Source: CAVRUD01 sp963849635 (GTDB lineage: Bacteria > Chloroflexota > Chloroflexia > Thermomicrobiales > UBA6265). Taken from it: a stretch of 64,000 nucleotides of DNA. A model generated the notes under the pieces. That model made no database searches, had not been told where the DNA came from, and saw nothing but the letters and a program-made list of their open reading frames with translations. The stretch lies in assembly GCA_963849635.1 (NCBI GenBank), contig CAWKIA010000030.1, positions 124,001 to 188,000 on the forward strand, given 5' to 3'. Both the position numbers and the translations under genes were made by a program. How positions within the stretch are numbered: the stretch's first letter is position 1; each line of letters starts with the position of its first letter. Below are positions 46,201-54,314 of this stretch, piece by piece.

Positions 46201-48919
46201 TTATGCCCATCCCTGCCGGACGGCATAGGCGACCGCACCAGCGCGCGACTGCGCGCCGAGTTTGCGCAGGATGGCGGCGACGTGGTTGGCTGCGGTGCGC
46301 CGGCTCACGAAAAGGGCGGCCGCGATCTCTTTGTCCGATAACCCCTCGGCCAGCAAACGCACGACTTCGAATTCCCGCGGGGTGAGACCGTGGTGGGCGA
46401 CCGGTGCGGGCGGTTCGGCTGGCCCATCCGATTCTGCCGGGACGCCGGCCGGCGTCCCGGCGAACATCTCATCGAGGTCCGAACTGGCGCCTGCCGCCCA
46501 GGCCGCCGCAAATTCCGCCTCTCCGAGCGCGGCGCGGGTCGCCGCAACGATCTGGTCGTGGTGGGCTTGAACGAGTGGCCGGAGCGGGGCACCGGTCGCC
46601 TCGCGGAGAACCTCCGCCGACCCGAGGAGTCGAGCGGTCCGCGCGTGCTCTCCGCTGTAGAAGGCGACGAGGGCCAGCCCGAGCAGACAGAGACTCTCGT
46701 GCCACCGGTAACCGAGCCGCCGGGCCAGCGCCATGGACTCGACATATGAGGATCTGGCCCGCGACAGTTCCCCAGCGTTGACGAGTGAGCCTCCCAGGTT
46801 CCACAGGACGACGCTCAGTTGGCGCTGGTCGCCCAGGCGGCGGAACGCGGTGATCGCGTCCTCGAGGTACGCGACGGCCCCAGACTCATCCCCGCGGAAA
46901 CCGACGGCGATCGCCAGCCCCTGCGCCGTCTTGGCCGCGCCCCACTCGTCGGCGAGCCCGCGCGCAAGGTCGAGCCCCTGCCGCAGGAAGGTCTCAGCCC
47001 GTGCGAACTCGGCGTCGGTAATTGCGGCATCGCCCAGACCGTGGCGCGCCACCTCACCCTGGGCGATAGCGAGATTGCCGAGTCCGCGGAGCGCCGCCGC
47101 TTCCGTACCGTGGTCACCGGCACGCCGGGCGAGCGCAAGCGCCTCCTCGGTCCGGGAAACAGCCCCCGCGTAGTCCCCCTGCCGCTCGGCCAGATCACCG
47201 AGCACGACCAGGGCCCGCGGTCTTGTCTCTTCGTCATCCGGGGCCAGCGAGAGGAGTTCGTCCAGCCAGCGGCGGCCTTCGGGCACGTGGTCGTGGACCA
47301 CCCAAAAGGTCCACAACGCCGTCGCCAGCCGCAACCCGCAGCCAACGTCGTCGGCATCCCGCAGCCACGCGAGCGCCGAGCGCACGTTGGGGAGATCGGT
47401 CTCCAGCGCCGACAACCAGGCCACCTGGTGTGGACCGCGCAGGAGCGGCTCGGCCGCCTCTGCCATGCCCAGGAAGAAGTCCGCGTGGCGCCGGCAGACG
47501 TTTTCCTGGTCGCCGCTGACCGCCAACTGCTCCAGCCCAAACTCACGAACCGTCTCCAGCATCGAGAAGCGGGGGCCTGGCATGCCGAAGTCGTCTGTCA
47601 CCCCATCGGCAACCGACAGCAGGCTCTTCGCGACAAGCGACTCGATCGCGTCGAGGACGGAGGCGGGAAGGCGGGGAGGCGGGAAGGCGGGGGAACGACG
47701 ATCCGTCACCCGCCGGCCCGGTACCGCCCGGAGCCCCATCTTCCTCCGCCCGCCTGCTCCCGCCTCCTACCATTTCGGCGGCCTCCAGCGTGAATCCGCC
47801 GTCGAAGACCGCCAACCGCCGAACGAGCGCACGTTCGTCCTCGGTCAGCAGGTCGTAGCTCCAGGCGATCGCGTCCCGCATCGTCCGCAGTCGGGCCGGG
47901 GCGTCGCGCGGACCGCCCGTCAGCAGCGGGAGCACGGGGTCGAGCCGGTTCAGCAGCGCCGAGGGTGAGAGGACGCGGCTGCGTGCCGCCGCCAGCTCAA
48001 TGGCGAGCGGCAGTCCGTCGAGCCGGAGACAGATCTCGGCCACCGCGGCGGCGTTCGCCTCGGTCAAGTCGAATCCAGGTCGTGCGGCGCGCGCCCGTTC
48101 GACGAAAAGCCGAACGGCCGGAGCCGCGCCGACCTGAGCGACCGTGACCGCCCGTCCGGTCTCGGGCAGCGCGAGCGGCTCGACCCGATACTCGTGTTCC
48201 GCGGTCAGCCGGAGCCGGGCGCGGCTGGCGACCAGCACCTTCAGCCGCGGGCACGCCGCCAATAGGCCAGCAAGCAACGGCGCCGCCTCGGCGACTTGTT
48301 CGAAGTTGTCGAGCAATAGAAGGAGGTCGCTGGCGCGGAGGCGATCGCTGAGCCGTTCCTCGATCGAGGTGTGCCGATCTTCCGGGATGCTGAAGCGGCG
48401 TGCGACGGCCCCGGCGACGAGGGTGTGATCGCGGAACGGAGTGAGGTCGACGAACGCGACGCCGTCGGCGAACTCCTCGGCGACCTCGGTCGCAACGTGC
48501 AACGCCAGGCGGGTCTTGCCCACGCCGCCCGGCCCGGTCAGCGTGACGAGGCGGACTCCGACCTCCCGCAGCAGGGCCGCGACGGCGGCGGTCTCGGCTC
48601 CCCGGCCAATCAGCGGCGTCTGCGGGGCCGGCAGCGGCGCGACAGGCAGGACCGGCGACGCCGCGCGCACCGCCATTCCGGTCAAGCGCGCCGCGTAACG
48701 CGCCGCGTCGTCAGCCGCGATGCGGAAGGTGCCAGCGAACTTGGTCGCCGGCAGGTCGCCACGGGCGATCGCCCGGCGGACGGTGCGCTCATTGACGCCG
48801 AGCGCGATGGCGAGCTCTCGCGCCGTCAATGAAGGGTTGGCGGTCCCAACGGGGCCGGCACGTACCGGCGCCACCGCCGTGTCCGGTGTGTCCGGTGTGT
48901 CCGGAGGTGTCTTGTTCAT
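46201..48919 (-). pseudogene. STAND ATPase regulator with two DNA-binding domains, frame broken by a 16-bp tandem duplication
   Basis: N-terminal excisionase-like HTH (SLTARELAIALGVNERTVRR, AIARGDLPATKFAG), Walker A GPGGVGKT (129-136), LLLLLDNFEQ, LKVLVASRARL, LDGLPLAIELAAAR, RLAVFDGGFTLEAAEMVG. Then the 16-bp unit GGAGGCGGGAAGGCGG occurs twice (47659-47690, plus-strand sense) and the frame shifts. The other frame continues VLDAIESLVAKSLLSV, METVREFGLEQLAVSGDQ-type motifs, TPR-like helices and an intact LuxR HTH (GLTPREFEVVRLLAEGLSDK, RRTAANHVAAILRKLGA). Removing one unit joins the halves as FPRLPASVLDAIESLVAKS and makes 2703 bp, 900 residues. Either recently inactivated or reversibly switched. 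Confidence 0.88.
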
Positions 48920-49597
48920 GGTGAGGGTAGCATCGCCGAGGTCCGGTTCGGAGACAACCCCGCGGTGCCGCGTCGTCAGATCGTTCGACGTCTTTCTACC
49001 ACATGGCTAGGCCAATGCGTCCGGCGACTTTTGGTGCGACAGTCGGGGCAGGAGCGCGACGAGTACCTGGCCCTGGACGCGGACGACTGAGCGCTGCTGG
49101 GGTGGTCCCACGACGGAATCGGCAAGGGCGCTGGGCGCGGCCCTGGCTGCTCGCGCTGGAGTCCAGGGGCAGCGACGCGTGGGCGGACTGGCACAGCGAC
49201 CCCGCGGTGCTGTACGCGCACCTGCCGCGGCCGCGCTCGCTGTCGCTTCGACGTTGCTGGCGGTCCTCGGAGATGCGCCGAGGTTGTGAGACACCGCCAG
49301 TCCGTCTCGAAGACGACGGAGCCTGTTGAAAAAGGCCGGGGCAACATCCCCATGCCTGTCATGACCAAGCCTTGCCGCGATTCTGCGCCTCTTTGGGCGA
49401 TCCGCAGTGACTTAGATGGGCTCCCATATGCCATTGTCAGAGTTTTTCAACAGGCAGGAGGTATTCTGAGACACCCCGCCCCAGGCGACGCCGGCGCCGG
49501 CACGCCCCGGGGTTTCTCCGAATGGGTGAGCTGCGTCTGGCGTACAGTACCGGGCAACCGCTGAAGATCGCTCGCCGCTATCCGCACAGGAGCTGTG
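48920..49597. other. Intergenic space with possible gene remnant and a MITE-like repeat
   Basis: Between the STAND regulator and the SDR gene. 49020-49260 contains protein-like pieces in shifting frames (RDEYLALDADD, then LALESRGSDAWADWHSDPAV) that could be a dead gene; I cannot name it. 49322-49454 is a MITE-like repeat listed separately. Confidence 0.35.
49322..49454. mobile_element. MITE-like repeat with CCTGTTGAAAAA ends, left copy
   Basis: Perfect 12-bp terminal inverted repeats, CCTGTTGAAAAA (49322-49333) and TTTTTCAACAGG (49443-49454), enclose about 110 non-coding bases. TGAGACACC occurs on both sides (49287 and 49467) but not immediately at the ends. The same terminal core occurs at 51451-51622, beyond the SDR and LLM genes. 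Confidence 0.55.
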
Positions 49598-50356
49598 ATG
49601 ACCGACCGGTTTCGCGGCAAGGTTGCGCTGGTTACGGGCGCGGGCTCAGGCATTGGGCGGGCGACCGCACTGGCGTTCGCCCGCGAAGGTGCCCGTGTCG
49701 TCGTCTCCGACGTCGACACAACCAACGGGACCGCGACCATGGATCAGATCGTCGCGGACGGCGGGGAGGCCGTCTTCATTGCTGCCGACGTTTCGGTGAC
49801 GACCGAGGTGGCCAGCCTGATCGGCCGGACCGTAGAGACCTTCGGCCGGCTCGACTGTGCCTTCAACAACGCCGGCGTCGGTCAGGGCAGCCAGCCACTC
49901 CCGGAGCTGCCTGAGGAGGTCTGGCACCGCGTCATTGCCATTAACCTTACGAGTGTCTACTTGTGTCTGAAGTACGAAATCGCTCAGATGCTGACTCAGG
50001 GCGGAGGCAGCATCGTCAACACGTCCTCTGGCTACGGGTTGGTCGGCGGACGGGGCAACGCGGCGTATGTCGCCGCCAAACATGGCGTGGTGGGGCTGAC
50101 CAAAACAGCGGCGCTGGAGTGGGCGACCGCGGGCATTCGCGTCAACGCAGTCTGTCCTGGCTGGATCCAGACGCCCATGGTGGACCCGTTGCTGGCCGAT
50201 CCCGAGCGACGTGACCGCATCCTGGCGATGGAGCCCATCGGACGAGTGGGAACGCCAGAAGAGGTGGCGGATGCCGTCCTGTGGCTTTGCTCGCCGGGCG
50301 CCTCCTTTATGACCGGTCACGCCCTGGCCGTCGATGGGGGACTGGTCGCCCAGTAG
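49598..50356 (+). CDS. Short-chain dehydrogenase/reductase (SDR)
   Basis: 252 residues, classical SDR. NAD(P)-binding GKVALVTGAGSGIGRATALA; SDVDT (acidic residue after beta-2 favouring NAD), CAFNNAGVG, active site Ser in IVNTSSGYGL, YVAAKHGVVGLTK (Tyr-x3-Lys), INLTSVY (Asn), VNAVCPGWIQTPM. An oxidoreductase of unknown alcohol/ketone. AGGAG precedes the start. The LLM gene begins 20 bp later, so they form one operon and may act on the same compound. Confidence 0.92.
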   Translation: MTDRFRGKVALVTGAGSGIGRATALAFAREGARVVVSDVDTTNGTATMDQIVADGGEAVFIAADVSVTTEVASLIGRTVETFGRLDCAFNNAGVGQGSQPLPELPEEVWHRVIAINLTSVYLCLKYEIAQMLTQGGGSIVNTSSGYGLVGGRGNAAYVAAKHGVVGLTKTAALEWATAGIRVNAVCPGWIQTPMVDPLLADPERRDRILAMEPIGRVGTPEEVADAVLWLCSPGASFMTGHALAVDGGLVAQ

Positions 50357-50376
50357 CAGACTGGGAAGGAGACCCG

Positions 50377-51381
50377 ATGGCATCGATCTCACCACGCGCG
50401 CTCAAGGTCGGCCTGATCCTGCCACACTGGACGGCCCTGCCCCACGACGCACCGTACTGGATGGCGACGGAGCTTCCAAGTGACATCCCCCGCTGGTCCG
50501 ATCTGCTCGCCATGGCACGGCAGGCCGAGGCGGCCGGCTTCGACTCACTCTGGCTGGTCGACCACCTCCTCATCCGTTGTGCCGCCGCCAACGAGCAATA
50601 CGGACGTCCCGTGCCTCCAGAGCTGGCGGCGGCAGATCCTGTCGGAGTCTGGGAGTGCTGGTCGCTTCTTGCTGCGCTCGCGGCCACCACCGATCGGATC
50701 GAGCTCGGGACGCTGGTCAGCTGCACGGGCTATCGCAACCCCGCGCTGTTGGCAAAGATGGCCGACACTGTCGACGAGATCAGCGGTGGACGGCTGATCC
50801 TGGGTCTTGGAGCTGGCGATTACGCGGACGAGCACCGGGCATTCGGCATGCGCTGGGACCACCGGGTGAGCCGCTTCGCGGAGTCGCTGGCGATCATCCA
50901 CCCCCTCTTACGCCATGGGCACGTCGACTTCACGGGGGAGTACGAGCAGGCGCGCGACTGCGAGCTACGCCCGCGCGGACCCCGGCCGGCTGGACCGCCG
51001 ATCCTGATCGGGGCGCTGGCGCACGGGCCGCGGATGCTGGAACTGACCGCGCGGTACGCCGACCTGTGGAACGGCTGGATCGCCGCCAAGCGGACCCATG
51101 CCGACGTCGTGCCTCCGTTGCGGGAGGCGGTCGACGCCGCGTGCCGGGCAGTGGGCCGCGACCCGGCGACGCTGGGGAGATCGCTGACGGTCGGGGTGGC
51201 GTTCGGGGGACGGGGAACCTGGGATGGCGAGCCGCTCACCGGATCGGCCGAGGAGATCGCCGCGGCGTTGCGCGCGTTCGAGCGCGAGGGAATCAGCCAT
51301 GTGCACGTGTGGCTCAATCCGATGACGGCCGACGGCGTCGAGCAACTGGCGGCGGTCCTGACGCTCCTCGACCGATGCTGA
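50377..51381 (+). CDS. LLM-class (luciferase-like) F420-dependent oxidoreductase
   Basis: About 334 residues from ATG 50377 (AAGGAG upstream). KVGLILPHWT, ARQAEAAGFDSLWLVDHLLI, RIELGTLVSCTGYRNPALLA, VDEISGGRLILGLGAGDYAD, PPILIGALAHGPRMLELTAR, YADLWNGWI are the TIM-barrel luciferase-like pattern. Likely F420- or FMN-dependent; substrate unknown. Cotranscribed with the SDR gene. The pair is bracketed by MITE-like repeats (49322-49454, 51451-51622). Confidence 0.9.
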   Translation: MASISPRALKVGLILPHWTALPHDAPYWMATELPSDIPRWSDLLAMARQAEAAGFDSLWLVDHLLIRCAAANEQYGRPVPPELAAADPVGVWECWSLLAALAATTDRIELGTLVSCTGYRNPALLAKMADTVDEISGGRLILGLGAGDYADEHRAFGMRWDHRVSRFAESLAIIHPLLRHGHVDFTGEYEQARDCELRPRGPRPAGPPILIGALAHGPRMLELTARYADLWNGWIAAKRTHADVVPPLREAVDAACRAVGRDPATLGRSLTVGVAFGGRGTWDGEPLTGSAEEIAAALRAFEREGISHVHVWLNPMTADGVEQLAAVLTLLDRC

Positions 51382-51450
51382 CGCCGCAGTTGGGGAGGAT
51401 GGACCGGTCAGCAGACCCATCGCCTGCGCACGAGGGTTGACAGTCCTTCG

Positions 51451-51622
51451 CAAAACCACCCCAGCCTGTCGAAAAATGCGAGACCGTAGATGACGAGGGC
51501 GTCTGCGCTGAGATCTCAACCGAGGTTTGCCGAGGTTCTTCCCAGCCGGAGGGCACGCCCGGCCGCGCCCCGAGCCCAGTAGCCTCTTCCGCGGGGTTTT
51601 TCAACAGGCTGGGCGGGTTTTG
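51451..51622. mobile_element. MITE-like repeat, right copy
   Basis: 26-bp inverted ends (51451-51476 and 51597-51622) match at 23 of 26 positions and contain the core CAGCCTGTYGAAAAA also found at 49322-49454. The inside is non-coding. No clear target duplication. Confidence 0.65.
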
Positions 51623-51694
51623 ATACGCCGGAGAGGAGTCTCCTATGGGCAACGCCGAAATCGACAATCGCGGGCATTTCGGCCAACGATGCCA

Positions 51695-51750
51695 TTGACA
51701 AGCGGTAAAGCGTTTCAGACAATTGCTTTACTCAACTACGTATGCTTTAC
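51695..51750 (+). promoter_or_regulatory. vapBC promoter with GTAAAGC operator repeats
   Basis: TTGACA (51695-51700), 17-bp spacer and GACAAT (51718-51723) make a good sigma-70-type promoter. GTAAAGC at 51705-51711 lies inside it; its inverse GCTTTAC occurs at 51725-51731 and 51744-51750. Inverted sites overlapping the promoter fit autoregulation by the antitoxin-toxin complex. Confidence 0.7.
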
Positions 51751-51780
51751 GTCAAGGACGCTGGGCGTTAGAGGAATCCG

Positions 51781-52053
51781 ATGAAGACAACCATCTCCAC
51801 CATCAGCAGTAAGGGACAGATCACGATCCCTGCCGATGTCCGCCGCCATCTCGGCGTCGGCGCATCGGACAAGATCTCCGTCGTCATCACCGACGAGGGT
51901 CGGGTCGAGCTTCGTCCGGTTCGTTACACCCTGGAGTCCGTCATCGGATCCATCCCGCCAGTGCCGAACGAATCACTCGATCTCGAACGGGAAATCGAAG
52001 TAGCGATGGAAGACGCAGCCGTACAGCGCGCTCGTCGATTGAACCGCCCATGA
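51781..52053 (+). CDS. vapB: AbrB/MazE-fold antitoxin of a vapBC module
   Basis: 90 residues. Swapped-hairpin AbrB domain: STISSKGQITIPADVRRHLG, VGASDKISVVITDEGRVELR. A C-terminal toxin-binding tail contains SLDLEREIEVAMEDAAVQRA. It should bind the GTAAAGC sites upstream and neutralise the PIN toxin. Its stop overlaps the toxin start by four bases (ATGA), typical of translational coupling. Confidence 0.93.
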   Translation: MKTTISTISSKGQITIPADVRRHLGVGASDKISVVITDEGRVELRPVRYTLESVIGSIPPVPNESLDLEREIEVAMEDAAVQRARRLNRP

Positions 52054-52487
52054 TTTTCCTCGACGCCAACTATCTCCTTCGCACGTTGATTCACCCTGCC
52101 TCGCCTGAAATCGACCGAATGCGACGGATCGCGGCCGAACTCTTTCGCCGTGCCGACCGCGGAGAGGTCGAGCTCACCACGTCCGACGCCGTGATCGCCG
52201 AAGTCGCCTTCGTCATGACATCGCCCCGCGTCTACGCGCTTGAGGTATCCGAAGCCGCGGCCCGCCTGAGCACGGTCCTCAATCTCCGCGGCGTCAAGCT
52301 CCATGAAAAACGCACCGTCCTCGCCGCCCTCGACCTTTGGGCCACCCATCCCAAACTCGGCTTTGTCGACGCCCTCACCGCCGCCTACGCCCAACATTCT
52401 GGCATCGAACTCGCCACCTTCGACACCGACTTCGACGCGCTTCCCGGCATCACCCGTTGGGAACCACCAGAAAACCCGGAGACTTGA
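52050..52487 (+). CDS. vapC: PIN-domain toxin (VapC-type ribonuclease)
   Basis: 145 residues. Four acidic PIN residues are visible: Asp5 (MIFLDANYLLR), Glu51 (AVIAEVAFVM), Asp107 (LGFVDALTAAYA) and Asp125/127 (LATFDTDFDAL). Members cut RNA, often tRNA or rRNA, when free of antitoxin. The module follows a MITE-like repeat and precedes a TIR protein on the other strand. Confidence 0.93.
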   Translation: MIFLDANYLLRTLIHPASPEIDRMRRIAAELFRRADRGEVELTTSDAVIAEVAFVMTSPRVYALEVSEAAARLSTVLNLRGVKLHEKRTVLAALDLWATHPKLGFVDALTAAYAQHSGIELATFDTDFDALPGITRWEPPENPET

Positions 52488-52497
52488 TACTGTGGTA

Positions 52498-53580
52498 CTA
52501 GGCGAGCTTGAGGAGCGCGGGCGGGAGCAAGGTAGCTCGCGCTCCTCGAGCGGATCCATCGACCACGGTTATCAGGCTATCAACATCGTACGGGCTGTTA
52601 CGCGACCGGCCTTCGTTGTCGTAGAGCGGGATCCCGAAGATCCAGTTGTTGTACTGGACCGGTGCACCCTCTACGATAGCGAAGTCGCTGAACACCAGTT
52701 CGTATCGCTTGCCTCGCGTGAATGTGCAAACTAGCGGCACGTCGAACCAGTGCCAGGGCTCGACCCCGCCTTGCAGGAACCGCTGGTCTGGAATGAACCA
52801 GTCAGTGCCTGACACTGTGACCTTCTCCCAGGCCACACGGACGTGGCGCTCTGTCGACATTCCGGGCGCAAGTTCGAAAACGCTGGCAGATAAAGCAACT
52901 CTTCCGACAACTCCCAAGCCGATGCTCGCAGCGGCAATGCTAAACGGTCTGTTGACGTCGAATACGAACCCCAGTTCGTTGGTGCTACCGAAAGGCGGGC
53001 TACCAGTAGAGCCGCTGCCGGGGTCGCCGGTCTCGGTCTGTGGGACGCCGATGTCGATAAACATTTCTCGGTGAATCAAAGGCGTTCGGCGGATGTGCGA
53101 GGACGCAGGTTCGGCCAACAGGGGGTCGTTGCTGAGGCCAGACCGACCGAGAACCATCGCACGTGCCCCCAGTGAGCGCAGCAGTCGCGCGTACCCCTCG
53201 TCCTTGAAAACATCAACCCACTGCCAACGTCGTAATCGGGGGAGAACGTCACATTCCTCGAGACGAAGCGGAATAATGAAGATCGCGCCCTCAGGCTGGT
53301 GCTCAGCCACGTCCAGCGCCAAACTGATCTCTTTGTGGTAGAACCCCGGCCCGGTGATTGACCTGCGAGAGAGGCAGACGATGATCACGTCCGAGGAGCG
53401 CACGGCGTTCGTTATTTCAATCGCCCAATCCTGACCAGGCAGTAGGTTCTCTTCGTCGAGCCACGGATCCACGCCGTCCGCTAGTAACCGTTGGTACAAG
53501 TCGCGCACCGCTGGCTTGTCGCCAGAGGAATGGCACAGGAATACTTTCAGCGGCAACGACGCAAGACCGCTCGTGACCAC
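52498..53580 (-). CDS. TIR-domain protein with C-terminal beta-rich domain
   Basis: 360 residues, GTG start. The TIR domain (about 10-140) has KVFLCHSSGDKPAVRDLYQR, BB-loop LDEENLLPGQDW, SSDVIIVCLSRRSI, YHKEISLALDVAE with the likely catalytic Glu84, and IIPLRLEECDVLP. A flexible Gly/Ser linker (TGDPGSGSTGSPPFGS) leads to a beta-rich domain of about 170 residues (NELGFVFDVNRPFSIAAASI, GTDWFIPDQRFLQGGVEPWH, YNNWIFGIPLYDNEG) that I cannot assign; it recalls jelly-roll binding modules. Bacterial TIRs cleave NAD or make signalling nucleotides, often in phage defence. No obvious partner sensor is adjacent. Tail-to-tail with vapC. Confidence 0.85.
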   Translation of the reverse strand: MVTSGLASLPLKVFLCHSSGDKPAVRDLYQRLLADGVDPWLDEENLLPGQDWAIEITNAVRSSDVIIVCLSRRSITGPGFYHKEISLALDVAEHQPEGAIFIIPLRLEECDVLPRLRRWQWVDVFKDEGYARLLRSLGARAMVLGRSGLSNDPLLAEPASSHIRRTPLIHREMFIDIGVPQTETGDPGSGSTGSPPFGSTNELGFVFDVNRPFSIAAASIGLGVVGRVALSASVFELAPGMSTERHVRVAWEKVTVSGTDWFIPDQRFLQGGVEPWHWFDVPLVCTFTRGKRYELVFSDFAIVEGAPVQYNNWIFGIPLYDNEGRSRNSPYDVDSLITVVDGSARGARATLLPPALLKLA

Positions 53581-53904
53581 GCTCGCATAACCACCTTAGC
53601 TGACCGATACCTTGCACGCTGATTCACCGACCCACTTCGGTGAAGTCCGCATACCCAGTGACGCGCAAGTGAAAGAGGTCGGTTTCTATCCTCGCGGCCG
53701 AGGATTCACGGTAGATCCACGGGCCAGAGAGTTAATAGTACCGGCTTCGTCGCTCCACTTACGGACGATGAGACGTGGCAATATTCGCACGCCAACAGGT
53801 CCCATTCGACTTCAGCGCCTGCGCACGATTGTCGCATCGATTGAGGTCGACAAGGGAGTTAGCAGAATTCCGGACCATCGCGACCCAACTCCCCATTTGG
53901 AAAA

Positions 53905-53920
53905 TAGAACTTTTGTTCTA
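53905..53920. promoter_or_regulatory. LexA-like (SOS) palindrome
   Basis: TAGAACTTTTGTTCTA is a perfect 16-bp palindrome matching the Gram-positive/actinobacterial SOS-box pattern GAAC-N4-GTTC. It is directly followed by the dispersed repeat copy 2. The same place in copy 1 has AAACATATGTTC, one change from GAACATATGTTC. No SOS gene lies downstream; ilvD is 395 bp away. The region 53581-53904 has no recognisable gene. Confidence 0.5.
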
Positions 53921-54225
53921 TCATGGACGCAAGCGGCACACCCGGCGCGGGTGCGGGCCTGGGCAGCGCATCACCCCGCCCGGCTCGGACACCAGCCGTC
54001 ATCCAGTCCCCGTCAGTTCGCTCCCGGAGGGTCCTCCTTGCAGGTCGTAGCGCGCCCGGTCATCCCGCTCCCGGAGGTCCCCACCTCCCAGGTCGCAGCG
54101 CACCATGCCAAGGCAGCCCCACTAGGCCATCGACTGCCCAAATCCGAAAGCGCCGCCAGATGCTCCTCTCCACCGCAGTGGAGAGGGGGTAGGGGGTGAG
54201 GTCCTTCCCAGTCCGAACCCCCTTG
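53921..54225. repeat. Dispersed intergenic repeat, copy 2
   Basis: Counterpart of 40146-40440. Shared blocks: CCGGCGCGGGTGCGGG, CTGGGCAGCGC, AGCCGTCATCC, TGCAGGTCGTAGCGC, ACTAGGCCATCGACTGCCCA and the tail GGAGAGGGGGTAGGGGGTGA, which also occurs alone at about 58394. Not coding. Confidence 0.7.
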
Positions 54226-54314
54226 CCATTTCCCCCGTCCGCCACCGAAACTGCTCCCTAACCACCAGATCAGCTTCGAGCCCCCACTGGGCACCCGGGG
54301 ACCGGAGATAGGCC

